A DNA stretch of 64,000 nucleotides, from NCBI RefSeq assembly GCF_010015445.1, contig NC_053121.1, forward strand, positions 24,770,434-24,834,433, read 5' to 3'. The translations under genes were made by a program, and so were the position numbers. This document shows, piece by piece, positions 38,277 through 49,961 of the stretch (within the stretch, counting starts at the first letter, position 1; every line of letters starts with the position of its first letter). The DNA is from Perca fluviatilis. Its lineage: Eukaryota > Chordata > Actinopteri > Perciformes > Percidae. The notes beneath the pieces were generated by a model. The model saw nothing but the letters and a program-made list of their open reading frames with translations, did not search any database and was not told the origin of the DNA.

Positions 38277-39364
38277 CTGAAAGGATAAAGTACAAAGATC
38301 TATTTAAATATCTCATTGAACTCACATTTAACTAATGTCATACAAACTCTCATGGGTGTCTTTGGGTGAGGCTATTTAAGGACTATGTAACGTCACCATC
38401 CTCAAGTCAAGTGTTTATCATTCAAAAGCATTTATTTCATCACTATGCTTGCAAAATTGCTCTTCGACCTATTGCTTAATAGTCTGTTACTGTAAACAAT
38501 TATTATAAGAAGAAATCTTGTGAGCATATTAGTCATTGCAGTTTGCATGGAGCCTAAATGCATGCCAGCTATCATCTTCCACACTGGTCATTTCAACATC
38601 AGCACCAGTGGGTGCATCTCACAGAATTTGCTGGAATCCGCCGCCATTGCTCTTCGTATTAAAGGAGAAGCATAGCAGCTACAACCTATTTAAGCTATAA
38701 AGAGAAAGCTATAAAATATAGAAATCTGCTGATTATCCTGCATATATGTTTGCATCGTTCAGCTAAATTATAGCATGTATTGATCTATCATTCCTTATTG
38801 ATCCCTGTTTAGCGTTTACTAGCTAATGTTAGACACATTTTCGGATTGCTTTGTATCCATACTGATTCATGGCTGTTGCCCGTGTTAATACCAAAATATT
38901 CATTCAAGTTCATCTTAAACATACAGGCGTAGCTGCAACTGTATTAATGTGTTACTACATGCAATAACGGTACAGCAGGTCTTAACATTTGAAATACAGG
39001 AATCAACTCTGGAAAATGAACTAATGTCAATGTTTCACAGAGGCAGTGACGTTAGTTATGAAGAGCATTTCGACATCGAAAGCTTTAATTTTCCGCATCT
39101 TTTACTATTTAGGTCAGCAACTCCACATTATTCGAGCCTGAGAGCCTTTCGCGTCTGCAGCCAACACAGAACAATGGCCTTTAACGTTATCGTTAGCTAC
39201 CCCCACAGATGCGGACAGTTTATTGTTAAGCTTTCACTACTCACCATTTCACTGTATGCATCTTTGCTTAGTCTCGGAGTGAGTTTAATGGTCCCCATAA
39301 ACACGAAAAATAAACCCAAAGCAAAAGAAAGGGCCACAATAGTAATTGTCCTTGGTGAGGCCAT
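37911..39364 (-). CDS. tmem35a: Transmembrane protein 35A / NACHO, complete (161 aa)
   Basis: TMEM35A (NACHO) is an ER-resident multi-pass protein that helps fold and assemble nicotinic acetylcholine receptors, notably alpha7, in neurons. Exon 1 (39245-39364) codes 40 residues starting [13 protein letters not shown]; exon 2 (37911-38276) codes 121 residues and TAA. The join is in phase 0 (GAAATG|GTGAGT and TTTCAG|AAAAGG). The protein is 161 aa against 167 in human and is nearly identical through [32 protein letters not shown] and [20 protein letters not shown]. Hydrophobic segments lie at about 6-24, 60-80, 86-106 and 112-130. The tail is short, charged and divergent ([13 protein letters not shown]). 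The start ATG has strong context (AAGATGG). The single intron is 968 bp. Minus-strand AATAAA candidates lie near 37642 and 36865. Confidence 0.96.
39245..39364 (-). CDS. tmem35a: tmem35a coding exon 1
   Basis: Codes the first 40 residues, including TM1 and the [14 protein letters not shown] block. The donor ATG|GTGAGT is strong. Confidence 0.95.
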
Positions 39365-40012
39365 CTTTCGCTGCGTGTAGCAGGCGCTTCGGCGCTTCCC
39401 CCTGAACTGAATTGAAATGAAAGTCGGACGGTTTCCCGGTGAAGATGCACCACCAGGGGGATGGGCTTCTGGGTGAATGACAAAGATGGCGACGCGCAGG
39501 TCCTCTCTCTGCGCCGCATCCAGGAGCACAACTGTAGCTGACAGGAGCTCACCTACAACTCAAAACACAGCTTTACACTTTTCATAATTAATAGGCCACT
39601 TTAGCTTCCATAACTAGCTAGCTAGGCTACAATACATCCTATTTCAATTTTAACTTGCAGAGTTAGCTAGCTAGGTCAGAAGATCATACATTGAGGTTGC
39701 AAACGTTTATATACTGTCTATGGTTGCAAAGCAACCAGCAAAAACTCTAGTAAGTCACTGCACCAACCAAAAAAAAATAGTCCCGCAACTCCCCATAAAA
39801 CTACAAATTGACGTTTTTAAATTTGTATGGAACAAACAAATTAGATACAACTAATAATAAAACTGATACTCTAATAAACTAGAGAGGTGCCGATGGCAGG
39901 TGTATTTTGTTACTTCTGGAATGAGTTTCCCCATTTTCAGTTTTTACTAAATTAAAGCAACACAATGCTTCTTTCCGACCAAGTAGTTACAGGAACACAA
40001 AAAGGAAAATTC

Positions 40013-40089
40013 CTACTTCTAAACCGTTCTACTAACTACTCTTCCCCCAAAACCGGGGAAGAGTAGTTAGTAGAACGGTTTAGAAGTAG
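40013..40089. repeat. Perfect 35-bp hairpin
   Basis: Arms 40013-40047 and 40055-40089 are exact reverse complements with a 7-base loop (CAAAACC). The arm begins CTACTTCTAAACCG and ends CTCTTCCCC. It lies inside the inverted transposon cluster. Confidence 0.95.
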
Positions 40090-40818
40090 CATTTGCATTC
40101 ACCCTGGCCAAGTGGTCACAGGAACTGACCTTTTGTTATTAGCCGCTTTCCGACCGGAGGGATTTTTGCAGTTCCTAGAACATAAAATTCCTAGAACTCT
40201 TTTTTTTCTCGTGTTCCGACTGGACCAATTTGGGGATTTTTAAGTTCCTCTGGCAGTTCCTGTAACTCTTTCAGCTCCTACTTCAGGGCAGGGTCTTTTC
40301 GCTGTTCCCTTTTCAGCATAGGGACCTAGGTCAACGAGGGTCGGGTTTCCGGTACAGACAGACCAACAACGGGACAATTTTAACAATTTTCGCCATGTTA
40401 TTCATCACTAAATTCACTTCTGACAACATTTTAGGCGAGAAATGAACTGTTAACATTTCGAATATAGGCAGTCTTGCGAAAATTGATGCCGAATTGAACA
40501 TTTGCTTCAAAGTTTTCGGAGGTGAGAAGCTCCATGAAGTGAGGCGACAGTCGGCAGGCGACAGTCGGCAGACGCCGGCCCCGGCCGCAAACTCATCGCT
40601 CGGCTAGTCCTGCTCAGAAACCCCGCTGTAAGCCGGAGGTCTCTCAGACCGCTCTTGTAAATAAGAGGCTTTTATTTCGCCATTGGCAGTTTGTTTGTTT
40701 AAATATCACAACACATGTCCATCATAAGATTAACGGGAACCTGTGGTTAACTGTCTTTTCGGAGTTAAACTCCACAAGCGTGCCTTAGCGAGGCTTGACA
40801 ACCTCGCTGTCCGGGCAT

Positions 40819-40828
40819 CACACACACA

Positions 40829-40889
<61 letters not shown>
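40819..40889. repeat. (CA)n microsatellite between inverted transposon arms
   Basis: About 35 CA units with one GA interruption near 40829-40830. Confidence 0.95.
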
Positions 40890-40892
<3 letters not shown>

Positions 40893-41411
40893 CACAACCC
40901 AGCCGGCAGAGAGGGGGAGAGAGAGATACCCGTTTCTCTTCGGGAGACTTGTTTAAATTATGACAAATATGCTATATACATTACATTTAGTATTTGGTTC
41001 ACACTTTTTTGTTTTCTGATTTTAACGCTATAAAGACTGTTGCCGTGCTTGCATTACTCCTTTACCCCTCCTATAGTCCCTATGGCCACTTGGCCAGTGC
41101 GAATACAAATGGTAAAATGGTTTTGGGGGAGAGTAGTTAGTAGAACTGCTTAGAAGTGGACTTTTCCTATAACTACGTTCCTGTAACTACTTGGTCAGAA
41201 AGCGGCTATTATAATCACAGCCATCTAACCACCACTATGCGGAAAAGGGAAAAGACCCTGCCCTGAAGTACGAGCTGAAAGAGTTACAGGGACTGTGGCC
41301 AGAGGAACTTAATAATCCCCAAATTGGTCCAGTCGGAACAGGAGAAAAAAAGGGTTCTAAGAACGTTATATTCTAGGAACTGCAAAAATCCCTCCGGTCG
41401 GAAAGCAGCTT

Positions 41412-41901
41412 TTGTAACTTTTCCCGCTTTGGTCCCCCTACAGGTTGGAAGCGGAATTGTCCATTACATTACATTGTCCAGTTCATTCGAACTACAGATC
41501 CGAGGCAACCCGACAGAGCTGGCCCGACGCATAAGCGAACTAAGCGGCTGCTTAGGGCCCCGTGGCTACCAGAGGGCCCCCAAGAGTGCTTGATGTCTCA
41601 CAATTGAGCCGGTCTATTTAAAGATAAGGTGTTGCTGCTAATTGGTACCACATTAGTCTTTAAATGCTTATTTGCACATTATGAGTGCTTAAACTAATAT
41701 TTACAATACACAAGTTGGTTTAGTGCCAAGTGCAGTGGCAAAACGTTACAATGTGCAGAGTCCCCAAACCAAATCCTGCTTAGGGCCCCCAAAAGTCTTG
41801 GGCCGGCCCTGCAACCCGATCTGGCAAACTTGCACACTGTAATGTAACGGACAATTCCGTTTCTAACCTGTAGGGGGACCGAAGCGGGAAAAGTGACATA
41901 T
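41412..41901. mobile_element. MITE with CTGTAGGGGGACC-type ends, split by a hAT element
   Basis: The outer parts (41412-41500 and 41815-41901) are inverted copies sharing TCCCCCTACAGGTT and GGAATTGTCC. They flank the hAT insertion at 41514-41811. Confidence 0.8.
41514..41811. mobile_element. 298-bp hAT-type element with exact 8-bp target duplication
   Basis: Ends CAGAGCTGGCCC...GGGCCGGCCCTG, with CAACCCGA directly repeated at 41506-41513 and 41812-41819. Both subterminal regions carry GCTTAGGGCCCC. Confidence 0.9.
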
Positions 41902-44770
41902 TGTTGCTTTAAAGATGTAATCTCGAAGATTTTCATTTTCTATTGGGATTGTGGTGAAGACAACTTGGAGGAAGCGCTCCCCTTGGTGGGGCGCACTGCT
42001 CAAAAATGCCACCTAGGGCTGCGCTCAAAGTTTGACTTTGACCTCGATGCAGCTGACCTCTAAGGCGCAACTAAAGCCAGAAGCAATGATGACGTATAGC
42101 CTACCTGCGCTGCACTGTGAGCTGTTTACCGCGTATCATGTTTAGGCGACTTTACAGTTTTTCTCCACTGTAGGCCTATACACACACACAAAAATGGAAA
42201 TATGCACACATCAGAAAACTTGATGCTCATGTATCAACAGAGCTAGCAGTAGCTTTATATTTACCCATAAAAATAGAATGAGTTCTCCAGATGAGATTCC
42301 TATGTATTTACCATACAGACATTAGAGTGATATTGACCTTCTCATCTAACACTTGGAAAGAAAGCGAATAAGTGTTTCCCAAAATGTTAAACTTTTCATT
42401 TAAGATAGATCCTTCTTTATTATCTGACTAGTACAGTGCCTGTTCAAAATGTGCCTGTTTGCTTGGCCTGAGGTACTGCTGCGTGTAGCTTTCTCCAGAA
42501 CCTTTGTACCCCAAAATTACAGAAGGACCCCAAAGCACTGACGGCGGTGCTGTCTCGTCTTGTCATAAATCGTTTTTATTTCAAATTCAACACTATTTAG
42601 CCGACAGTAATGTTGTTAGTGTTATAAGTTAGCAGCATTCTTAAACAACTGGACCCAGGGTGAGCATAGAGGGTTAGTCTGAGTGAGAAGGAGGAAGATT
42701 GCTCTATTTGCCCGGTCGGCTCCGAGATGAAGTTGTCTTTCGCTGCTGTGTATTTAGAAGTGGTGAATTTACAGCTCACAGAAACTTAATACAATATAGT
42801 GTCTTGCTTTTGTTTGATATGTAGTGTCGCACAAAATGCAATTTAAGATGGGCTTTTTTTTATTGCAGAAGACTTCGAACTAGCGATGGAGACCATAAAC
42901 TCACTATGAAAATGTTTACTGAGGTAATAAATCAAGTGAGAAGTGGGTCACTTTCTCATATGTCGCTGACACACTAACCAGACGGCCGACCGTTGTTAGA
43001 AAAGGCAGTCGGACTGATCATTCGGGTCCCCGAGATCCTAAAAACTGCCTCAAAACACACTGAGGTGACACCGACTTGACCGTACGTAATACATCTCCAT
43101 AGCAGCAGGCGGCGCTACTCTGTATCAAAGGGTACTTTTTATTGTTGCCCAAGAAATGAAAACCGGCAGCTGATTGGACGAACACGTCACGTGAGTTTGT
43201 TTTCTCCGGAAATTCAAAGCCAGACTGTCATGGCGGCTTGTTCAGAATACGATCTCATATTGTACTAAAATAGTTTACTGAAACGTGTTTCTGAAAACTT
43301 TTTAAGCAAGAAATAGGCCATGCAGTTGCTGAATCTGTCTTCATTTCAGATCGACACAGGTCAGTTCAAAAGATTTTCGTCAGATTTTGAGAGGCTCATC
43401 CGCTTGCCATTTCCGGGTGAGTCCCGACTGCCCTGTTTCCGACTGAACATGTCAGGTCGGCCAAAATGAAGGCTGACAGCCCCTCAGACGGACGACGGCA
43501 CGGAACACGGAACACACTGAACAGACTCGACTCACCGACCTCGCCAGACTGTCCAACTGTCCATAGACTTCTACAGAAACCGACCTCTTTTGCAACCGCA
43601 CGTGTCGCCCTCTGCTGGAATTCAGATAGAATGCAAGTTTAAGGCACTTCTGCATTTGCAGCACTTGGCCGAACCGGATGCTTTGTCCATTAATATTATA
43701 CAGTGTATGGTAGACACGGAAGAGCCAGCGTTATAGCTAGCTTTTTTCCTCAACTTTCTTTCCTCAACCTTTATTGGGTGGTCATTTAGTTTAATTCACA
43801 CTTATTAATATCCAACACTGTCCAAACTGCTCCAAATTCCAAACCCCAAGTTCATTGGGTACCCAGGAAACAAAATGAGATTAATGTAGGACTATTTAAA
43901 TACCAGCGAGTAATGGCGACACTTCAACAGAACTATTTGCCACGATGGATTTGCATGAAAAGCTCTTTATAATCAACAAACCACTTATGTTTATCTTTTG
44001 TCAATTTAACGATTGTGTAATTGCTTTTTGCATTTTGTCAAGGAGTATGTCAGTATAGAAGCTGCAGCACTAAGACTCAAATCTGTTGTGCCATCTGGTA
44101 AGAGTTTATCCAGATATAGGAAACAAACTGTGGATTGTGGAAGAAGGTCAAGATGACTAAAATTCTGCCATGGAGGAATGTCTTGTGATCACTACATTTC
44201 TGACAGAATAATTACGAAATGACAAAAAGAGGGGGAACAACGGTTGTGTCTATAGATGGTAACGCAAGATTTGAGAAAGTCTCACGAGATGGTTGAGGTT
44301 AGGCATTGCCTCGATTGGTTAAGGATAAGAAGTCTCGACCATCTAGAGACCGGAAACAACAGAACCAAGTTTGTTTGTGTATACATTCAGATAAACAATC
44401 TTGTTCTTCGTTTGTTGTCAGCGTTATATTTTTAAATCTTAATAACTTTTAGCACAAATACTTTGTTTTGTTGCTGCTGCTTCAGTGTAAACACAATAGA
44501 TATTCCATGCAAGTTGTGAGAAAATGTTTATTAATATTATTATCATTAACAATGTACCATACTCTGCCTGGTGCTCTGTTAATGTCTTAACAGTATTCAA
44601 ACTCTGTAAAAAAAAAGACAGTTGAAACATCATGTTTTCCTTACAATCAAAAATGCATAGATTTATACAAACAAAATCGCCTTTAACAATTTGGCCAGGT
44701 ACACAATTTCATCTTTAACGTTTTAAAATGTTTACATTGTTATGTATCTTTTTCTGTAATGTTTTAATTT
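41902..44770. other. Intergenic; no recognised gene
   Basis: 42950-43670 has raised GC/CpG and looks like further repeat sequence, but I could not define ends. No methyltransferase (TRMT2B) exon was seen in either strand. Confidence 0.4.
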
Positions 44771-45113
44771 TTTATTACTAATAGTACTCTATCATTACAT
44801 GATTATGCAGACGTGCCCCCTACACATTAGAATTTGCAGTTTCACTCCAAAGGTTCAGGGATCAGGTCTGAAGTTTATAGAAAGTGATGAAGACATATAA
44901 CAGAATCTCTGTGTCAGTCTTTGAAGTGATGAAGTGTGACCGTGTCCGACCGCCGTGGACCACCTCCTCACACTCAGGATGCACATTGACTCTCACTGTC
45001 CCTGATTCTGATGTTCCTTCAGAGCCAGTATTGCTTTTCGGTAAAGATCTATCAGGAGACAGGTTCATCTTTTTTAAAATTAAAGCCGTGATTTCATTTC
45101 AGCGTCCAAAGTG

Positions 45114-45274
45114 TTATTGCATTCGATTTGGAGATGGAAGATGTGGATGAAGCTCACCAAAGGTTGCAGACAGGTCCACAGGTTGCGCGTAAGCTCCAGA
45201 CATCTCCTCTGTGTTGATCTTGTTCTTCCTTTTCACTTTGACAACTGTCTTCTTCTTCCTTCTTTCCCCTTTAG
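45114..45274 (-). CDS. arl13a: arl13a terminal coding exon 8
   Basis: Codes [18 protein letters not shown], then [18 protein letters not shown], ending in TAA at 45114. An internal TTTG|GTGAGC could act as a donor to a downstream exon around 44876-45066, which is open for about 65 codons. The acceptor there is purine-rich and poor, so I prefer this stop. Confidence 0.72.
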
Positions 45275-48200
45275 CTAGATATAAGATAAAAGAAATGTTA
45301 GATTTCCATTCTTAAACAGCTAATAACCAAAACATATTGGCCATCAATAACTGATTTCAACCTTTAAGCGGCTTCTCATCATTGTCTGGTGATGCTGGCA
45401 CGTCCAGAGTCTCTTCCTTCACTTTTGTTTTGCGTTTTGGTTTGCCTTTTTTCGGGGGGATCAGGGCACTGCTGGCTTTCTCTCTGTGGCCAGAGTTTTC
45501 ATGCTCTCCTTCATTACCGTCACCCTCCTCTTCCTCCTCCTGTTCATTTGCTTCTACTTGATCCTTTTCACCTTCCTGGACCTTAACCGGCTTCTTCTTC
45601 TTCTTTGTCTTCTTTTTCAGACTGGTTTCCTGTAAACCAGTTATTTATTGTAATATTCATTTCAAATCACATTATTATAGAGGACTTCACAATCATGACA
45701 AACAAAATACAAAAATATGGTTTGGCAAAACATATCCATATTTCAATTGAAATGCAGTCCAGTTCTTCGTCACTGCAAACTACAACCCCAATGAAAAACA
45801 TATAGTTAAATGAATACCTCTCTGATGGTGTCAATCAAAAGTGTAAAAAAGATATTATCTTTTGTGAAGGTAGAAGTTATGGCTGAGCTGTTGATTGCAT
45901 TAGATTTTACAGGTGTACCCAATAAAGTGGCAAATAAGAGTGTAAAACGGATGCAAATTATTTTCCTGACCTTTTGCAGCAAGTTTCGAATGGGTTGCAT
46001 CTTTCCTTCACCCTTTGTATTTTTCTGCTTTTCTTTTAGCCGATGAACCTGGCGAAGATCTGGTTTGCTGGATCGCATTCTGAGGTGACAGAACATTTAA
46101 AAGGTCAACATGTAAGCATTATATCATGCTTAGGTTTATCTTGATCTGTACAATATGTATAATGTTGAACCTCCTCCTACCGTTCCCCCTTGGATTTTCT
46201 GCAAACTTTCTCTGTTTTCCAGGTCTTTTCCCTCTCTCTTGGTTCCAGAGGCCTCTTGCTGTCCTGGGCTACACGAGTACACAGCTCGGGGTAATCCAGA
46301 CAAACGGCACGCAGCAACCAGCGAAGGCCTCGTAGAGTCTTTCTGTCCGACCAGCGTCGCAGGTCCATTAAGGCTGAACAAGGCTCCTGAGCGGGAAAGG
46401 AAAAAGGTTTGTCTGTCATCCATAGTTTCACTTCCTACAAGAGATTTGTGTTTTTTTTCCGATTGCATTAGTGAACTTTAACACTTACAATATGGCACAG
46501 AGAGCGGCTCTGGTTGACCAGCTCCTCCAGGGACAGAATCTCAATCAGCTCACTTCCCAGCAAAGCGTTCATTTTGTCCTGTTTGTTAGCCAACCTAAGA
46601 AAAAAAGGTTTCAGCACTAAGTCACTCACCTTTTAGCTTCACAGTTACGTTTATCTGTGTTTTTTGCCCCCAACGTTGCCTTCGAGGCAGCGCTGCCTGG
46701 AAGGCACCGTTAGGAGGCACTGGTTAGGGTTAGGGTTAAGGTTAAGGTTAAGGTTAGGGTTAGGTGCCTTAAGGCAGCGGTCGCAGCGCTGCCTGGAAGG
46801 AGTAGTTGGGGGCAAAAAAACACCATTGAGTGATTAGTTATTTCAGTGTTTTCCCTCATCAGCCACCAGAGGGCACTGTTTATTAATAATAATAATAATA
46901 ATAATAACTTTATTCAGGACACAAATGGAAGGTCCATAGCACATTAGAAATGATAATATTTACAAACATATAGCAATAAATATACAGTACAATTCATATA
47001 AATGAATAAAAGGTCAACAACCTTCACCTGTGATATACAAACAGGAGTGCCAATGTCTCCACGGTAGATGCATACCTGACAGAGCTAAAATCAATGTGGG
47101 CTAAAGCTTGTATAATTCTGTTTTCTGAGACAGACATTCTACACATGTATAGATAAATAAGGTTTCTTATTAAGGCAGAACAGGTAGGCACACCAACACT
47201 GCACATGCTGTTTGATCACACTTGTAATGTATGTATGATATAATTACACTAGTAGGGGTTTTCCTGCCACTCTCGGTTGTTTCAGCTGGTCAGCAAGAAC
47301 CTCCTTGACCTCCTTTATCCTTTGCCTGTCACTAGAGTCCACCACAAAGATGATCCCATGGGCTTCTCCACAGAGCTCCCTCCAGGCTCCTCTCGACTCT
47401 GCTGAGCCCCCCACATCCAACAAGGTGACCTGGTAGTTCTCCACTCTCAGCTCATGTCGTACGCAGCCATTGGTGGGTCCTGTTTCCACACCATTGGGGA
47501 CTAAAAAAAGGACAGGAAGTAAAACACAGGTAGATAAGTTGTCGTATTTCAGCTTTAAGCACTTTTAGTTGAATTGGCAATTAAAACTGTCACTGTTGAA
47601 TTACCTCTTAACATTCCTCTGATGGAGGATGTTTTTCCTGCTTTGTCAAGACCAACTACCAGAATGGTCACTTTCCTGCAAAGAAGTATGCACAGTATAT
47701 AATTTCACTTAAAAGAGCACCATATAGCTTTAAAGGTCCAATGACATGCTGCTTTTTGGATGCTTTTATATAGGCCTTAGTGGTCCCCTAATACTGTATC
47801 TGAAATTCAGCCTTGGTGCAGAATTACAGCCACTAGAGCCAGTCCCACAATGAGCTTTCCTTAGTATGTGCCATTTCTGTGTCTGTAGCTTTAAATGCTA
47901 TTGAGGAGGAGAGAGGGGGGCAAGGTAGAGGGTGGGGGTGTGGCCTTGACCAACTGCCACTTTGCTTGTTTGCAAACCATGATGTCTCTCTCTTTTTCAT
48001 GGGTGGGCCAAATTCTCTGGGAGGGCAAAGCAGAGAAAGGGGAGGTAACCTTGCTCCTTATGACCTCATAAGGAGCAAGATTCCAGATCGGCCCATCTGA
48101 GCTTTCATTTTCTCAAAGGCAGAGCAGGATGCCCAGGGCTCGGTTATTGCCATTTCTAGCCACTGGGGGACCATAGGCAGGCTGGGGGAATGCATATTCA

Positions 48201-48744
48201 TGTTAAAAAACCTCATAAAGTGACATTTTCATGCCATGGGACCTTTAGCTGTAAATTAAAGCAATAACCGGAATAATCATGTCAGGTGGCATCAATGAAC
48301 TGTGCATGACATACACATTCATATTATGAATATATTATGAATATATTATTTCCAAAAGAAAGAAAATAATCATTTTCAAACCAGTTCCGATGAGCCCAGC
48401 AACACTGGGATTTTATTTGATTGAATATGGTGAATCTATGAGGTTTAACTTTGTGATTAGGCTGATTGAACCTGTGTTTTCTATTTTTTGGAAGATAGAA
48501 GCTTTGCCAAATGCGTCACATGCATCACTGATCACATTTTCTGAGGTTTATTATACATTTAATTTTTCAAGAAATGTTTTATTTGTAACCTGATTGGCTC
48601 CTGTATTTTGGAGAACCAGGTGCAGCAGTTACTCATCAGGTTGAACATGTTTCCTTGAGGTGAGCAAGGTGAGCACAGCGGCCACCATCTTCTCTGGAAC
48701 TGGCACCTACAAACAGATGGTCAACATTATATAACCTTGTATAA

Positions 48745-48813
<69 letters not shown>

Positions 48814-49961
48814 GGCCGGTCGGTTGAGTCACTGGGAGTCATGGCCAGGGCCAACACAAGTGTATCCTGTGGGTTTAGGAGACTTTTACAGATGGTCAGA
48901 CATCCAGGCAATGCTTTGACTGCCAAATGTCTCTCTACCTCCCCAGAATCTTAAATACGCTGTATTAGCATCTCTTAGCTCACTTTCATTGCAAAGCTTT
49001 TTTTCTTTAGTTTCTTGGATCAATAATCAATGATGATGTGTGAGCCCTGTAAAAGCTTTCTGCCATGTATAGGCAACTATGAGTTGTCCCGTCAAGTCTT
49101 GTAATACACACACAGCAGCAGGTGTGCTTTGTCCAGTGCCTCTGTTTAGGCTCCATAATCTGCTAAAGCCAGTTTAGAACAGCCTGCTTTTACAGTGTTG
49201 CTGACCCATAATTGGTTTGGCTGTAAAAGACAGTGAGGATGTTTTCCATGTTTTACACAGGTATCTGAAATCGCCGCATTTTAGACATTTATAGCAAAGT
49301 GTCAATTCAAAGAAACCATCCATCCACAGTACTAAACGAGCATGTTGTGGGCTGTGTCAATGTAAAAGATGTATGTGTTTGCTTTGTGGAATAAAAAAAA
49401 AAAAAAAACATGAAATGTGCAATACAAATGTTGCGCAATACAAAAGTTTTATCATTTTAGTAGTTTAGTTTACTGAGATGTTTTCCGGTCCGTACTTTGT
49501 AAATAGATAGATGTTGATTTTAGTGATATCAAAATGCAAAAATAAAATGAGAAATTGGAATATTAAACACAATAGTACCCAGTAAAGTGCCATAAAAATC
49601 GAAAAACCTGTTGATGTAAACAATAAACCCACAGGAGACCTACAGTAGATTACTTTATGTTTATCACTAATAGAAATACTCTATTTTTGTTACTATATCT
49701 GTAATAACTTAAATAACTAAAAAACACGATGAATAACAGCGCACCAGTTTAAATTCATACAGACAATGAATGGTTAGTACACATGGGTGGTAAAATGCAG
49801 TGAATCATCAGATTAAAACAAAGCATTTCAAACTCAGTGGACACTAAATGATCAGCGCCTGATACCACTGACTGACTAAATCACATGTAATAGGTGCAAC
49901 TTTTGCAAAGTTAAGATAGGAGAAATTTAAAGAATACTTACAGAAGTAAGTCTATGTCCAT
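45114..49961 (-). CDS. arl13a: ADP-ribosylation factor-like 13A, 8 coding exons (397 aa)
   Basis: An ARL13-type small GTPase. The paralogue ARL13B acts in the ciliary membrane as a guanine exchange factor for ARL3; the role of ARL13A is less clear. Eight exons join in phase to 1,194 nt. G1 P-loop GLDKAGKTS is at residues 15-23, the switch I Thr at about 40 (GPTNG), G3 DVGGS at 59-63 (Gly-Ser where classical GTPases have Gln, as in ARL13 proteins), G4 NKQD at 118-121, and G5 CSAL at 153-156. [14 protein letters not shown] (exon 5) matches human GLRWLLAVIGEKYQELC. The C-terminal half is a Lys/Glu-rich low-complexity tail. The start is the ATG at 49961 (GCATGG); it leaves only seven residues before the first beta strand and none of the N-terminal cysteines palmitoylated in ARL13B. 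An upstream coding exon is possible. A candidate AATAAA is at 44771-44776. Confidence 0.9.
45362..45629 (-). CDS. arl13a: arl13a coding exon 7 (Lys/Glu-rich tail)
   Basis: An 89-codon low-complexity exon with a basic stretch ([10 protein letters not shown]), an acidic stretch ([12 protein letters not shown]) and a second basic stretch ([11 protein letters not shown]). Acceptor TTTACAG, donor AAAG|GTTGAA, phase 0 to 1. Confidence 0.83.
45971..46079 (-). CDS. arl13a: arl13a coding exon 6
   Basis: Codes [18 protein letters not shown] and [10 protein letters not shown], a basic helix-prone linker. Acceptor CACCTCAG, donor AAG|GTCAGG, phase 2 to 0. Confidence 0.85.
46181..46386 (-). CDS. arl13a: arl13a coding exon 5 (end of G domain)
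   Basis: Starts [12 protein letters not shown] and includes [19 protein letters not shown], then turns basic and polar. Acceptor CGCTCAG, donor AACG|GTAGGA, phase 0 to 2. Confidence 0.92.
46489..46594 (-). CDS. arl13a: arl13a coding exon 4 (NKQD)
   Basis: Starts [20 protein letters not shown], the guanine-specificity motif. Acceptor TTTCTTAG, donor ATT|GTAAGT, phase 2 to 0. Confidence 0.93.
46657..46823. mobile_element. 167-bp MITE in arl13a intron 3 carrying telomere-like repeats
   Basis: Ends GTGTTTTTTGCCCCCAAC and, inverted, GTGTTTTTTTGCCCCCAAC. Inside, 46722-46764 reads GGTTAG, GGTTAG, GGTTAA x3, GGTTAG, GGTTAG, flanked on both sides by GCGCTGCCTGGAAGG. Confidence 0.85.
46880..47200 (-). 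repeat. Probable retroelement 3' end with (TTA)n tail
   Basis: On the minus strand the segment ends GTCCTGAATAAAGTT followed by (ATT)n (46882-46906), the form of a LINE or SINE 3' tail. No coding part recognised. Confidence 0.4.
47248..47500 (-). CDS. arl13a: arl13a coding exon 3 (switch I and II)
   Basis: Codes residues 31-114, with [18 protein letters not shown] and [15 protein letters not shown], ending RVAGKPLL. The donor is GT|GTAATT, phase 2, so the Val codon is split across the junction. Confidence 0.94.
47605..47675 (-). CDS. arl13a: arl13a coding exon 2 (P-loop)
   Basis: Codes [20 protein letters not shown], the first beta strand and P-loop. Acceptor TTTGCAG, donor AGAG|GTAATT, phase 2 to 1. 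Confidence 0.93.
47732..48247. mobile_element. 515-bp MITE in arl13a intron 1
   Basis: Ends AAAGGTCCAATGACATG and, inverted, AAAGGTCCCATGGCATG. Belongs to a family I recall as frequent in teleost introns. No coding capacity. Confidence 0.78.
48747..48808. repeat. (CA)31 microsatellite in arl13a intron 1
   Basis: Uninterrupted dinucleotide tract. Confidence 0.96.
49942..49961 (-). CDS. arl13a: arl13a coding exon 1 (20 nt coding)
   Basis: Codes MDIDLL plus two bases of the next Leu. The donor CTTCT|GTAAGTAT is near-perfect. The frame stays open 51 nt further upstream (reading FCSWWVQDVIREEHPNK) to a TAG, with no other ATG. A TTTGTAG|C in that stretch could be an acceptor for an unseen upstream exon. 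Confidence 0.62.

Larger units (their letters stand above)
39970..41410. mobile_element. Cluster of inverted transposon copies with GCCGCTTTCCGACC ends
   Basis: Arms 40142-40323 and 41234-41410 are inverted copies (both contain AGGGCAGGGTCTTTTC in their orientations). A second inverted pair is 39970-40053 with 41118-41210. The centre has a (CA)n tract at 40819-40889. No transposase frame. The arrangement suggests one element inserted in or recombined with another of the same family. Confidence 0.82.

Noticed and set aside
38949..39380. 143-codon plus-strand frame overlapping tmem35a exon 1
   Set aside because: It is antisense to a clear coding exon and its intron, and the protein resembles nothing. 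It is most likely a shadow of conserved coding composition.
44862..45068. Extra arl13a terminal exon (starting MNLSPDRSLPK)
   Set aside because: The putative acceptor is preceded by purines, and the upstream exon already ends in a stop with consistent phase. Kept only as an alternative.
39365..45113. TRMT2B exons expected from human gene order
   Set aside because: No SAM-dependent methyltransferase motifs were found on either strand; the plus frame starting at about 39487 ends after about 33 codons.
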